Of a DNA stretch of 64,000 nt, positions 16,636 to 26,588 are shown piece by piece; within the stretch, counting starts at the first letter, position 1, and each line of letters begins with the position of its first letter. This stretch comes from Pseudomonas sp. B21-028. GTDB taxonomy: Bacteria > Pseudomonadota > Gammaproteobacteria > Pseudomonadales > Pseudomonadaceae. The notes below the pieces were generated by a model, which saw nothing but the letters and a program-made list of their open reading frames with translations, made no database searches and was not told the DNA's origin. The stretch is taken from assembly GCF_024749045.1 (NCBI RefSeq), contig NZ_CP087184.1, forward strand, positions 682,001-746,000. Direction: 5' to 3'. The position numbers and the translations under genes are program-made.

Positions 16636-18332
16636 CGCTCAAGGCACCGGCAATCGTCATCCTCGGCCCTGGCAGCCTCGCAACGGCCCGGCGGGTCCAG
16701 CAGTGCTATCCCGGCGCCTTGATCCACGGCCTGGCCGGGCGGGTCGAGGGCGCGGACCGTCACTACCTGGAATTCGGCGCGACGTTGCGCGAGCTCTATC
16801 AGCAGGACACACCGATCATTGCCCTGTGCGCGGCGGGCATCGTCATCCGCACCCTGGCGCCGCTGCTGCTGGAAAAAGGCGTCGAGCCCGCCGTGCTGGC
16901 GGTGGCCGAGGACGGCAGCGCCGTGGTGCCGTTGCTCGGTGGCCTGGGCGGAGTCAACGTCATGGCCCGGGAAATCGCGACTGCGCTGCAAGTCGCCCCG
17001 GCGATCACCACCAGCGGCGAATTGCGTTTCGGCACTTGCCTGCTCAATCCACCGAGCGGCTACCGTCTCGACGATCTGGAGCAAGGCAAGCGCTTCGTCT
17101 CCGATCTGCTGGCCGGTGAGACAGTGCGCATCGAAGGGGCCGCGCCGTGGCTGGATCAAGCGCACTTGCCCCAGGACCAACAGGCGCGCCTGGCCATCCG
17201 TATCGACAGTGCTGCCAGCGTGCCCGCAGTCGATGAATTGCGTATCTATCCACGCAACGTCGTGGTGGCGCTGAGCGCCGGGACGACGGACGTAGCGGCC
17301 GCCATTGACGATGCCTTGGAGCAGGCCGGCCTTGCGGTGCAATCACTGGCGTGTGTGTTGGCGGCGGACAGCGACATGACCCGTCCAGACTTGCACGAAG
17401 CCACTGCGAGCCTGGGCGTGCCGCTACGCTTTGCCTGCGCCAGCGGCGACATCGCGCACAGATTGAGCGAGGCCCTCGGCCAGCCGGCTTCGATTCGGGT
17501 CATGGGCCGCCTGGCCATCGCGGTGGCCGAACAGCCCCTGGATCCGCAACGCATCGGCCGCCCACGCGGGCGCCTGGCGGTGATCGGCCTGGGCCCGGGC
17601 GCGGCCGAGTTGATGGTGCCGGCGGTGCGCGCCGAACTCGACCGCGCCAACGATGTGCTGGGCTACGAAACCTATGTGCGCATGGCCGGGCCGTTTCGTC
17701 CCGATCAGGTGCAGCACTGCACCGACAACCGCGAAGAGCTGCAACGCGCCCGCCATGCCTTCGAACTGGCGGCCCAGGGACGCTCCGTGGTGGTGGTGTC
17801 GTCCGGCGATCCGGGGGTGTTCGCCATGGCCGCCGCGGTGCTGGAAGCGCTGCATGATTCGACGAATGCCGATTGGCACGCTGTAGACCTGCAGATCCTG
17901 CCGGGCGTCTCGGCTTCCCTGGCCACCGCTGCCCAGGCCGGCGCGCCGCTGGGCCATGACTTCTGCGTGCTGTCGCTGTCGGACAACCTCAAGCCCTGGT
18001 CGATCATCGAGAAACGCCTGGACCTTGCGGCACAAGCGGATCTCGCGCTGGCGTTCTACAACCCCATCTCTCGTTCCCGCCCATGGCAACTGGGGCGAGC
18101 GCTGGAGATCGTCGCCCGGCATCGAACCGCGCAGACCCCCGTGGTCCTGGGGCGTGACATCGGCCGGCCGGGCCAGACTCTGCGGGTCACGACGCTGGGG
18201 CAGTTGACCCCGGACCAGGTCGACATGCGTACCATGGTCCTGGTCGGGTCTTCGACCACCTGCGTGTTTCCCCGCGCCGACGGTGGCCAGTGGGTGTACA
18301 CGCCGCGCTGGTATGGCAGCAAACCGCTCTGA
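16632..18332 (+). CDS. cobJ: CbiG-CobJ fusion: precorrin-3B C17-methyltransferase with an N-terminal CbiG-like domain
   Basis: 566 residues from the ATG at 16632, which overlaps the cobI stop (ATGA); a GTG nine bases earlier is also possible. Residues 1 to about 300 are CbiG-like ([20 protein letters not shown], then [18 protein letters not shown], then a C-terminal CbiG part). From about residue 315 the CobJ methylase begins ([17 protein letters not shown]), with [20 protein letters not shown] and [20 protein letters not shown]. CobJ contracts the ring and methylates C17. CbiG normally opens the lactone in the anaerobic route, so in this aerobic pathway its role is unclear. Confidence 0.93.
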   Translation: MTLKAPAIVILGPGSLATARRVQQCYPGALIHGLAGRVEGADRHYLEFGATLRELYQQDTPIIALCAAGIVIRTLAPLLLEKGVEPAVLAVAEDGSAVVPLLGGLGGVNVMAREIATALQVAPAITTSGELRFGTCLLNPPSGYRLDDLEQGKRFVSDLLAGETVRIEGAAPWLDQAHLPQDQQARLAIRIDSAASVPAVDELRIYPRNVVVALSAGTTDVAAAIDDALEQAGLAVQSLACVLAADSDMTRPDLHEATASLGVPLRFACASGDIAHRLSEALGQPASIRVMGRLAIAVAEQPLDPQRIGRPRGRLAVIGLGPGAAELMVPAVRAELDRANDVLGYETYVRMAGPFRPDQVQHCTDNREELQRARHAFELAAQGRSVVVVSSGDPGVFAMAAAVLEALHDSTNADWHAVDLQILPGVSASLATAAQAGAPLGHDFCVLSLSDNLKPWSIIEKRLDLAAQADLALAFYNPISRSRPWQLGRALEIVARHRTAQTPVVLGRDIGRPGQTLRVTTLGQLTPDQVDMRTMVLVGSSTTCVFPRADGGQWVYTPRWYGSKPL

Positions 18333-18339
18333 TACCACC

Positions 18340-18361
18340 CGGCGGTCCGCTCGGGCCGCCG
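18340..18361 (+). terminator. GC-rich hairpin after the cobG-cobJ operon (weak terminator candidate)
   Basis: CGGCGG and CCGCCG form a hairpin eight bases after the cobJ stop, followed by only a modest T-rich stretch. From here to 18641 base composition turns AT-rich with runs such as TTTCTTATTTGG, consistent with the promoter region of the toxin gene that follows. Nothing else was recognised in that stretch. Confidence 0.4.
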
Positions 18362-18641
18362 TCGTTTCCTGAACCTGTTAGTTGTTATACGTATATATCC
18401 TGGTACAGGACAACAAGTTGCGGATGCACTGCGCTTGTAACATGAAGTTGGTTTCTTATTTGGAAATTTATTGGTTTGCTTATTGGTTGAGTTGTGCGCG
18501 GGCACCAGGTTATTTTCATTTCCGCTGATCAAGAGCGATGTGTGTTTAGAGTTTAATGCCCAAGTGCCTGGATGCACGTGTGGGTTGCTGTTGCCTGAAA
18601 ATGGCTTCGGCTATTCATGTACGATAAATGGAAGTGTTGTT

Positions 18642-21600
18642 ATGAGTGAGAAAAAACTTTCGACAGAGGGTTATGTCGACTTCAAGGGTGTATTGAAACC
18701 GAAGGATCTTGAACAAGCGTTGGCGCCCTACAAGGGCACCGATCAATATGAAGCGGTGCTCCGCTATTACTCCGGCTGTACCGCCGTGCAGGATGCACCA
18801 TACCTGTTGGCGCCGCTGGGGCTGCTCAAACAGGCATTGACGGCACTGCCAGGCAGTCGTCAACGCCGTGCCGCCGAACCGACGCCGCCCGGCGGCACCG
18901 CCCCAATGGATCTGGTGCACATCCAGAATCAGGTCGAGCAGTTTGAAGCGCGTCTGCAAAACAGTGTCGAACAATTGAAAGTGCCCGCCACCGAAGTTCC
19001 GGACAAACTGCATTTTGCCTGGCTCGGCGGCGGTGTTGGTGCGATTCAACGTGATTACATCAATATATGGAAACAGCTGGTGGGCGCAGCCGGCCATCAA
19101 CTTTATCTCTGGTATGACAGTGATGCACTGCTGGCCTATGAAACCAACCGGATTATTGTCGAGGCCGCCAAGACAGATGCCATGTCCAGTGGTGGAGAGG
19201 ACAGTACCGATGCGTTTGAGTTGGGTGACCGCTATGAAGAACGTGTCATCGTCCTCAAGCAACAGATGTACGCCCATATCAAGAAGGCGATGGAAAACGG
19301 CGGCAGTGCCGATGATGCAAGAGTGGACCTGCTGGTTCAGGCCTATGGCCAGGACAAGGCGCGGCTCAATACCCTCAAGGCCGATAACCGGCACAGCCTC
19401 CAGGCACTGGCCGAAGGGAACCTGGCGCTGCGTGATCTGGCCCGGGGTGAAGAGCTTCAACTGAAGGATATCTACCAACGCGAGATCAGCCTGCGTGGCA
19501 ATTTTGCCTCAGCCTCCGATGTCGTGCGCGCCGAAGCGCTGTTCAGGGAGGGCGGCCGATATGCCGACGTCGACTGTCTGCCACCCTTGCTGGAGAAACT
19601 CGGGCCGGTCGACATTCGCGGGTTCAAGACCGATGCGCGCCTGGGCACGCTGCAGTTGCTGCTTGATCGCAATCCCGACTGGATGCCGGGACGCCAGGCC
19701 TTGCGCAACCGGTACAAGGACTACCTGGAACAGATTCCATTAGAAAGTCGCGAGGCACTCAAGGGCTTCGCGGACAGCAAACCCGAGTTGAACCGCGTTT
19801 TTCGCATGCCGGTGGAACGCTTGGCTCGCCCATACGAGCTGCGCGCCGTTGTGGTACGGAACTCGCTGAGCAACGCATTTCTGATGGCCCACCCGGGTTC
19901 GGCGATGCTCAAGGCCGTGCTCGAACGTTTCAAGCTCAACTATGAAATCGTCGGCGCTACCGCACGCCTGGCCGATGAACAGAACGTTGCCTTTATCGAT
20001 GTCAAAGCCATGGCCCGTGTCGCCGAGCAGGCCGTGACCCGGGTATTCGGTACCTTGCGTGAACTGTCGCCGGAGGCGGAAATGACGATGTCTTTCCTGG
20101 CCCAGGCCGCCGCTACCTACTACAGCGATGGCATTCGCCCCCAGAGCGAAGTGACGATCTACCTGACCGGACCTGGTGCCATGCGCGAGGGGATGGCGGA
20201 TTACCAACAGGCGCATTTCACGCCTCGATTGGCTGAGCGGTGGCGCACGGAGGCCGCCATCCCGGCGGTTGGCTCCGTTAACCTGGCCACCGAGGAAGAG
20301 CAGGACCACTCCTGGAAGGAGAATGAAAGCGATACGGCGCAATGGCTCGTCAACGAGCAAAAACGCTGGAAGGACGGCCGTTTCGCGGCCCGTTACGCCG
20401 GTGACATGGCTGAGCTGCTCAAGTACCGCTCGCTCCAGTTCGATGAAGGCTGGCCGGTGCTGGCGGGGCGCCACGTGCTATCCACCGGGTTGCTGCAGCA
20501 TCTGGCCGACGAGCTGGGCGATACCTTCATGACAATGATGAGTCGCAGCCATACCGGTTCGGTGACTTTCGACAAGCCTGTCGCCTTGGGTTTCAGCGAG
20601 CGCCAGTCGATCCGCGACCAGAACACGAAGCTGCTGCCCCCCGCCTCCTTGAGCGATGCACAAACCCAGCGCTTGTCTATAACCGAACTGTTGGGCCGTC
20701 TGGCCAAGGGCAGTTTCGAAGTGGCTCAACTGAGCCCACTGCAACGCCTGCTGGTGGGGGCGTTGATAGGCGCGCAGGCGCTGGATAACCGCAGCTTCGA
20801 GGCGGCTCGCCCACAATTGGATAACCTGGCCAACAACCTCGACGAGCGCGGCATCGCGGGCAACTACGCGACGATCGAGCGTGTCCTGTTCAAGCTTCAG
20901 GCGTCGGCTTTCCAGGCCGGGTTGGCTGACCCGAGCGGTGAGCCGCCCGGGCATTCCGAAACCGCCCTGGGCTTGAAGAAGAAGGCGCTGGAGCAGCCAC
21001 TGACATTGCGCCAGTGGGGGCGGCACGTTGCCCGGATCCAGCAGGTGGCGAAGCTTGAGTACCGTGTACGGATCACCGAGCGCTTGGCAACGATCCTCGA
21101 TGGCTTCGAGGCTGACACGATCAAGCTTGTCCCCCAGGACTTGTTGCTTCAGGGCGAAGGCGACAGGGTCGGCGGGCGTTGCTATCCGCTGACCCTGGTC
21201 ATGGCGGCGGCCATGGCGACGGATAAGTCGGCGGTCAACACCCTGCGCGAGCGCTTCTACCTGGGGGCCATCGAGCCTGAGGCCAGCGATTGCGTGACGT
21301 TCCTGCAAGGCGTGGAAGCGTTGCGCGAAGTGCAGCTCAGTGACGTCGGCAATGCCTTGGGGCGTTCGGATCTGAAGCGGGTGGTGGAGACCCTGCAAGC
21401 GAGGACGACCACCGGCACGTTGCTGCTCAATTCCGACAACCACGCCATGTTGGTGGCGAGGACCTTCGACGGTGTGCGTAGCACCTATCACTTCTACGAT
21501 CCGAATTTCGGCGTCTTCGAGTTCGAGCATGCCACTCGATTCAGACAGGCGCTGGAACGCTTCTTTATCCAGCAGGAAATGGCCGTTCACTATGCGGCGT

Positions 21601-24600
21601 ATGGTGATGCGGCTCGTCCGACGTTCGAGCTGATCGAGCTGGACGGTGAGCGGGTGTCGAAAGCCTCGTTGCCCGGTTCGATCCGGGTCGCGGAGCTGTT
21701 GCAGCCCGGCGCTTTGCCTGGTCATGCGCAGTCCCCCGTCACGCAGCGGTTGGCCAGTGCCCGCGGACAATCGCTCATGAACAATCCTCGACTCGGCAGC
21801 AGCCTGCTGGCGCTGGACGGTCACTGGTGGGGACAGCGGATTGCAGAAGTCACGACCCAGCTCAAGCAGCAGAACCGATTGGCGCCGCAGCTTGTGCCGT
21901 TATTCGAAACACTGGAAATCACCTCGGACGGGTCGTATCGGATCAACCTGATCGATCCGAAGGAGCCCGGGCAGTTGGTACGGGTTGTCAGCGACGATCA
22001 TCGACTCCTGCGGATCAAGGACTACCTCTCGGAGCGTTTCCTGGCCTTGGCCAACAAACCCCTGGTCCCGGGCGAGCCTGCCGAAGTGGGCAGTGTTCAC
22101 ACCCTCAATGCCGGCTTCAGCATACAGGCACTGATGTCCGCGCTGACTGAGCGGGAAGGGCCGGAGCGTCCCTTGTCCCTGGCGGTCCGGCTGCATGGCT
22201 ATGTCAACTACGCACAACTGGTGCATGGCAACGTGGCCGATGTAGCGGGCTTGATCGGTTTGGTCCGGCAGGCGTTGGCGGAAGAAAAGCTGATTGCCCG
22301 CACCGTCGCACCCGTGGTCAAGGCGGCGGTGGGGTCCAGCGTGAGCGAGGCGACCGGAGGCGTGCTGCAACTGGCGAATGTGGGGTTCGATATCTATCAG
22401 TTGTCGACCGCGTCCAATGAGATCGAGCGCGCCCGGTTCGGTACTCAACTGGCGTTCGATTCGGCCGGGCTGATGTTGTCGGCGGGAGCGCTTGCAGTCG
22501 GTGCCACCACGGCCGGAGCGATTCTTGGCGGGGCTGCCGTGATCCTGGGCGGCCTGGCGGTAGGGATGACGGCAGTGGCCCAGGGGTTTGCCGCCATTGC
22601 CGAAGAAGCCAAACAGGTCGGGCTGTTCTTCGACGAACTGAGCAAGGCCCATCTCCAGGCCTATCGGTTTGACGCCCGCAGCGACGCCTGGTTGCCGCGT
22701 CCGTCACTGATCGCCGGCACGTTGGATCTTGTCCGTGGCGAACTGGCCCTGGACAGCCCGAAGTTGTATCCATTGCGTGATCATTTCGGTGTGCCGACGT
22801 TCGATGACGATTATGACCGGGCGATCGATATCCGACGGGAGCTGCGCCTGGTCGATCGGGTCAAGTTCACCCCGTCCGCCGGCCAGGCCATCGTACTGCC
22901 TTGCGTGCCGGAAACCTGTTACCGCTATGAGTACAAGGCGCTGCCATTCGCGGGACTGCGCCATGACACCGGCTTCGACACGGCACGGCGGCTGGAGAAA
23001 AAAAAGGCGGATGGCGGATGGTTGTTCCTGTTTTCGTTTTATTCATTTCCGAGCGACTACATCCTGCACCGCATGCTCCCGGACTATCGGCCAACCGTAA
23101 TCGACGTGGTGCTCGATGAGGCCGAGCGCTCCCTGGTGGTGCCGGTGCTTCCTGCGCAATGGCACGGAAAAATCAGCTATCGGATCAAAGGCGCGGGCAA
23201 GCGCTGCGCGGTGGGCCTCAATCCGGGTGTGAGTCTCACGCTCGAGTCGCTGAACCGCCGGAAGTCGGATTGGGTATTGGACGCTCCATGGGCCAGCGAG
23301 AGCGACATCCGGGTCGAGCGCTACGCGAACCTGTTCGTGGGCGCCGTCCAGGTGAGCTTCACCGGAACGGGTCTTCATGACGTGCTGCTGCGGATCGCTG
23401 GCAACCAGGTGTTCCAGGTCGGGCTGGGCGAACGCAAGCTCACGCTCCTTGAGCAGGATGTACCTGCGGGCATGGATCGACAGGCGCTGCAGTCACACCT
23501 CAGGAGCCTGGCGCAAGGTCACCGCCTGGTGATGCCCTACACGCCGCTCCATCGTTACCGGGTTCCCTTCGAGAAGCCCGACGAGCCCCGTCACGTCACG
23601 GCCTGGTATGACTCGAAGGAGGATCGGTTCCTGTACATCCGTAACGAGATCCCCGGTACCGATGACGCGCTGTTAGGCGCGGTGGCAGGCGACAGCGCCT
23701 ACTTCTTTGACCCGCAGGGCTTGATCGTCTGGCAGGCCGACGCGACCACCGGGCTGTTGAGTCATCGTTATTGGCTACGCAGCGCAAGGGATGCGGCGAC
23801 CACTATCAGCCGCGTCGAGGCGGACGCTCAAGGAGTGGTTCATGTCGAGCAGCGCATCACCCGCGCCGACCAGACCCGCGATGTGCTGGTCTATGTGATC
23901 CATGATGGGCAATTGCTGTTGAGTTCGGTGACCCGGGATGCGGGGCCGGCGCTGGAGTCGGTGTTCAGTGCCAGCGAAACACTGGCCGACTGGGCCCAGG
24001 TCCTGGGCGACGGTTACCCCTTCACACCGTATGTCGACAAGGAGGCGGCTTACGTCACCGTCAACTGGCAGCCGGCCCCCTTTGTGTCGGTCTGCTGGAA
24101 AATCGACGCGCAACGGCGGGACATGGCCTGGGTTCGTCGCAGCGACCAACTGATCATCCGCCCCGTGCCGAAACACAATCATCTGCGTGGCTGGCCGGAT
24201 TCGATCAGGAACATGACGGATCTGACCTTGCTCACGCCGAAGGATGGCAGCGATGTGTTCATCGTATACGACAGGCCCGCAAAGACGCTGTGCCGCCGGC
24301 GACGCACTCGGGTGGCGGACAAGTGGCAATGGTCGAGCAAGTGGAAGCAGCACGAGAAACTGGAAAATATCATCGCCATCGACGATGGCTACCTGGTGCT
24401 GACTTCCGACGGGCTGTTCTACACCCTCACGGACCAGGGCGAACTGAGCCTGGGAGGCGTGAACGAGCCATGGTTCAAGAGTCGGGCACATTGGTGGTCT
24501 GCATTGGAGCCGCTGGCCCGACGACACGCCAGCAAGCGTCTGGCCCTTGTCGGTCTGACCAGTTTCCGCGCTGACGCGACGTTGTGTGCCTGGTACATCG

Positions 24601-25700
24601 GCAACAGGCTGCTGCTGGCCGAACCGGGGCATGGCAAGGACATGCGCTTGCTGAGCGTCACGCCGGATGGCGAGGCGGCCTGGCTGTTCGATGTCTCGAA
24701 GGGCGCAGTGTATCGCCAGACCTTCATCGATCCGCAGAAGCTTGAGCCGGCTTTCGGACAGGGCGCGCGAGTGTTGCAGGCTGATGCGTTACCCACGGCG
24801 CAGCGTGAATGGGCGTCCTGGACATTTGCCGAGGTGACGGTCGAAGGCCCCGGGCTGCGGGGCGTGACGCCCGAAGGTGTCGTGGTGTCGCTGCGCAATC
24901 GAGCGCCGGTGTTGATCACGGGCGTGACGCGTGAATGGGTCATTGCCCAGGATGGCCGGGAGCAGGAAATGCTCGAGCAATTGGCGGACCAGCCGTTTCG
25001 TAGCGCGTTACTGACCGTGGAGGATCCCGACGACCTGAAATGGTTCGTCACTGAGCGCAAGCGCCTGATTCGGGTGCCCAAGGTCGATATTCCGGGAGTC
25101 TTCGATGTATTGGGAACCCGGCGACAGGACAACGTGCTGCTTCATGAACAGAGCAAAGGCAGGCTGTTGAGCTACCCGGCCATGGAAGAGGCGGGCCCCC
25201 TCGGCTACGTCCAGCGTGAGGGCGAGGTGTTGGCCATCGGCGGGGAAAAGCTGAAGATCGACGGTCTGCTGCCGGACGAGGTCACGACCCTGATCCTGCG
25301 CATGGGGCAGGGGGGGATGAGTTATCGGCTGACGAAGGCGGCGTGGCTGAGGCTCGAATCGGTCGTTCTCGACTGCCGGCCTCCTCTGGATGGCACGGCT
25401 GCCGAGCCTGGCAAGCTGATCTGGGAGCTGGATGACCCGGACCGACTGCTGCTGAGCATTGTCGATGAGCACTTGGTGATCATTGATCCTGACACCGGGC
25501 ACAGTGTGATTGTTCGTGAAGTGTATGCCAGCGATATCAACTTGCGGGGTGAGGTGTTGCTCAGTTTCGAGGCCCATCGACGCTATGCCGTTTCGAGGTT
25601 GATACAGCGCTTGGACGCCCAGCCTAATCCGCGCAATAGCATCACGCTGAAGGCGTTGCTGAACGTCTCGAAGACGCTGGAAAACAATGCAGTGAATTAA
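18642..25700 (+). CDS. LifA/Efa1-like large toxin: GT44 glycosyltransferase, C58-type protease and TcdA/TcdB-like pore region
   Basis: 2352 residues from MSEKKLSTEGY (GGAAG upstream); the open frame extends 57 codons further up without a good start. Domains: about 115-480, a large-clostridial-toxin-type glucosyltransferase (DKLHFAWLGG, LYLWYDSDA, and the metal-binding DVD at 309-311 in GGRYADVDCLP); about 840-965, a papain-like C58 (YopT-type) triad Cys847 (GGRCYPLTL), His934 (DNHAMLV), Asp953 (FYDPNFGVFEF); about 1215-1340, a long Ala/Gly-rich hydrophobic stretch (GLMLSAGALAVGATTAGAIL) like the TcdA/TcdB pore region; then about 1000 residues without recognised motifs. This order matches lymphostatin/Efa1, though shorter. 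It would glycosylate a host protein after self-processing, which is inferred. There is no signal peptide, and no secretion genes are nearby. Confidence 0.85.
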   Translation: MSEKKLSTEGYVDFKGVLKPKDLEQALAPYKGTDQYEAVLRYYSGCTAVQDAPYLLAPLGLLKQALTALPGSRQRRAAEPTPPGGTAPMDLVHIQNQVEQFEARLQNSVEQLKVPATEVPDKLHFAWLGGGVGAIQRDYINIWKQLVGAAGHQLYLWYDSDALLAYETNRIIVEAAKTDAMSSGGEDSTDAFELGDRYEERVIVLKQQMYAHIKKAMENGGSADDARVDLLVQAYGQDKARLNTLKADNRHSLQALAEGNLALRDLARGEELQLKDIYQREISLRGNFASASDVVRAEALFREGGRYADVDCLPPLLEKLGPVDIRGFKTDARLGTLQLLLDRNPDWMPGRQALRNRYKDYLEQIPLESREALKGFADSKPELNRVFRMPVERLARPYELRAVVVRNSLSNAFLMAHPGSAMLKAVLERFKLNYEIVGATARLADEQNVAFIDVKAMARVAEQAVTRVFGTLRELSPEAEMTMSFLAQAAATYYSDGIRPQSEVTIYLTGPGAMREGMADYQQAHFTPRLAERWRTEAAIPAVGSVNLATEEEQDHSWKENESDTAQWLVNEQKRWKDGRFAARYAGDMAELLKYRSLQFDEGWPVLAGRHVLSTGLLQHLADELGDTFMTMMSRSHTGSVTFDKPVALGFSERQSIRDQNTKLLPPASLSDAQTQRLSITELLGRLAKGSFEVAQLSPLQRLLVGALIGAQALDNRSFEAARPQLDNLANNLDERGIAGNYATIERVLFKLQASAFQAGLADPSGEPPGHSETALGLKKKALEQPLTLRQWGRHVARIQQVAKLEYRVRITERLATILDGFEADTIKLVPQDLLLQGEGDRVGGRCYPLTLVMAAAMATDKSAVNTLRERFYLGAIEPEASDCVTFLQGVEALREVQLSDVGNALGRSDLKRVVETLQARTTTGTLLLNSDNHAMLVARTFDGVRSTYHFYDPNFGVFEFEHATRFRQALERFFIQQEMAVHYAAYGDAARPTFELIELDGERVSKASLPGSIRVAELLQPGALPGHAQSPVTQRLASARGQSLMNNPRLGSSLLALDGHWWGQRIAEVTTQLKQQNRLAPQLVPLFETLEITSDGSYRINLIDPKEPGQLVRVVSDDHRLLRIKDYLSERFLALANKPLVPGEPAEVGSVHTLNAGFSIQALMSALTEREGPERPLSLAVRLHGYVNYAQLVHGNVADVAGLIGLVRQALAEEKLIARTVAPVVKAAVGSSVSEATGGVLQLANVGFDIYQLSTASNEIERARFGTQLAFDSAGLMLSAGALAVGATTAGAILGGAAVILGGLAVGMTAVAQGFAAIAEEAKQVGLFFDELSKAHLQAYRFDARSDAWLPRPSLIAGTLDLVRGELALDSPKLYPLRDHFGVPTFDDDYDRAIDIRRELRLVDRVKFTPSAGQAIVLPCVPETCYRYEYKALPFAGLRHDTGFDTARRLEKKKADGGWLFLFSFYSFPSDYILHRMLPDYRPTVIDVVLDEAERSLVVPVLPAQWHGKISYRIKGAGKRCAVGLNPGVSLTLESLNRRKSDWVLDAPWASESDIRVERYANLFVGAVQVSFTGTGLHDVLLRIAGNQVFQVGLGERKLTLLEQDVPAGMDRQALQSHLRSLAQGHRLVMPYTPLHRYRVPFEKPDEPRHVTAWYDSKEDRFLYIRNEIPGTDDALLGAVAGDSAYFFDPQGLIVWQADATTGLLSHRYWLRSARDAATTISRVEADAQGVVHVEQRITRADQTRDVLVYVIHDGQLLLSSVTRDAGPALESVFSASETLADWAQVLGDGYPFTPYVDKEAAYVTVNWQPAPFVSVCWKIDAQRRDMAWVRRSDQLIIRPVPKHNHLRGWPDSIRNMTDLTLLTPKDGSDVFIVYDRPAKTLCRRRRTRVADKWQWSSKWKQHEKLENIIAIDDGYLVLTSDGLFYTLTDQGELSLGGVNEPWFKSRAHWWSALEPLARRHASKRLALVGLTSFRADATLCAWYIGNRLLLAEPGHGKDMRLLSVTPDGEAAWLFDVSKGAVYRQTFIDPQKLEPAFGQGARVLQADALPTAQREWASWTFAEVTVEGPGLRGVTPEGVVVSLRNRAPVLITGVTREWVIAQDGREQEMLEQLADQPFRSALLTVEDPDDLKWFVTERKRLIRVPKVDIPGVFDVLGTRRQDNVLLHEQSKGRLLSYPAMEEAGPLGYVQREGEVLAIGGEKLKIDGLLPDEVTTLILRMGQGGMSYRLTKAAWLRLESVVLDCRPPLDGTAAEPGKLIWELDDPDRLLLSIVDEHLVIIDPDTGHSVIVREVYASDINLRGEVLLSFEAHRRYAVSRLIQRLDAQPNPRNSITLKALLNVSKTLENNAVN

Positions 25701-25724
25701 TCTGACCGTCAGGTTGCTGAACAC

Positions 25725-26375
25725 TCAGGGGGCGATTCTTCTCAGGTTGAATCGCTTCATGAGGTGTTCGTCGAGCTTCTTTTTGATGAGCGGTCTTTTA
25801 TTGTTCAAGTGGTCCCTGTCCAATTTGAGGAATGCTTGTTGCTGGACAATTTTTGCCGAACGCTTTTCCCAGTTCCAGAATAGAAAGTTATGTTTTTTTA
25901 TATCCACACTCAGCTCGAGTTTATAGACGGCGATATGGACGTTGTTCCGTGAGTCGTAGCGGGCCGGGATGATCTGAAACGTTTCGCCTTGCCGGGTTTC
26001 CCTGTCGAAGGACAGCATCGCCGGCTGATCGGCTTTCAGGGCATCGAGGGTGTCGATCATCGCGTTCGCCTGCCGCGAATCCTTCATGGCCTGGGCGCCC
26101 TGAACCAAAAAGTCTGCCACCGAGCCCGAGACGAGGTGCCGGGTACGGGTGAAGATAGTGTCGTCATACAGCGACCAGCCGAGGAAATTCAGCGTGCGGA
26201 CGTACTCTTCGAACCAGCCTTTCGAGTCGGTGTAGCGGTTATGGCCAAGGTCGGCTGATCGGGTGGCAATGCTGTTGCAGTCCGCGATGTCGTTGTGATC
26301 CTGCGGGGAAAGCGTCTCGATATAGGACAGCAGGTTAGGGCCCGTGACCAGGCCGGTCAGTAATGGGGTGTTCAT
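25725..26375 (-). CDS. Unknown protein, paralogue of the neighbour at 26589-27407
   Basis: 216 residues with no signal peptide and no membrane segment. A central part (KGWFEEYVRTLNFLGWSLYD, then TIFTRTRHLVS) and the basic C-terminus (LMKRFNLRR) align by eye with the protein encoded divergently next to it, which has WYDAFIRCLHDLG and RKRFNRRK at matching places. GGAG lies 11 bases before the ATG. It is convergent with the large toxin gene, ending 24 bases from it. I do not recognise a family. Its position beside a toxin suggests an accessory, chaperone, immunity or secreted partner role, but nothing in the sequence proves this. Confidence 0.7.
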   Translation of the reverse strand: MNTPLLTGLVTGPNLLSYIETLSPQDHNDIADCNSIATRSADLGHNRYTDSKGWFEEYVRTLNFLGWSLYDDTIFTRTRHLVSGSVADFLVQGAQAMKDSRQANAMIDTLDALKADQPAMLSFDRETRQGETFQIIPARYDSRNNVHIAVYKLELSVDIKKHNFLFWNWEKRSAKIVQQQAFLKLDRDHLNNKRPLIKKKLDEHLMKRFNLRRIAP

Positions 26376-26588
26376 GGGGAGTCTCCGTTAAAGTTGTCTT
26401 TATAAATACAACGATGATCGGTGAGTTCAAGTGAATGAAAGAGTTGATTTAAATCTGGATGTTTGTTGGGGTGGGAAGCAAGAAGGGCTACATATGTTGT
26501 AATTGGCTGAAAGTTGCAGTTTGCCTGAAGGCTGAATTAGATTGCTGTTGGTCCGCAGGAGCGGTCATTACATAACCAGGGAAGTTAT
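26376..26588. promoter_or_regulatory. AT-rich divergent promoter region between the paralogous pair
   Basis: 213 bases between two divergent start codons, clearly richer in A and T than the flanking core genes. On the minus strand TTGTATTTATAAAGAC includes a TATAAA-like -10, and GTTGT/ACAAC repeats flank it. No regulator site was identified. Confidence 0.4.

Noticed and set aside
17424..18338. 304-codon minus-strand open frame opposite cobJ
   Set aside because: Antisense shadow with no motif; the cobG-cobJ operon reads continuously on the plus strand.
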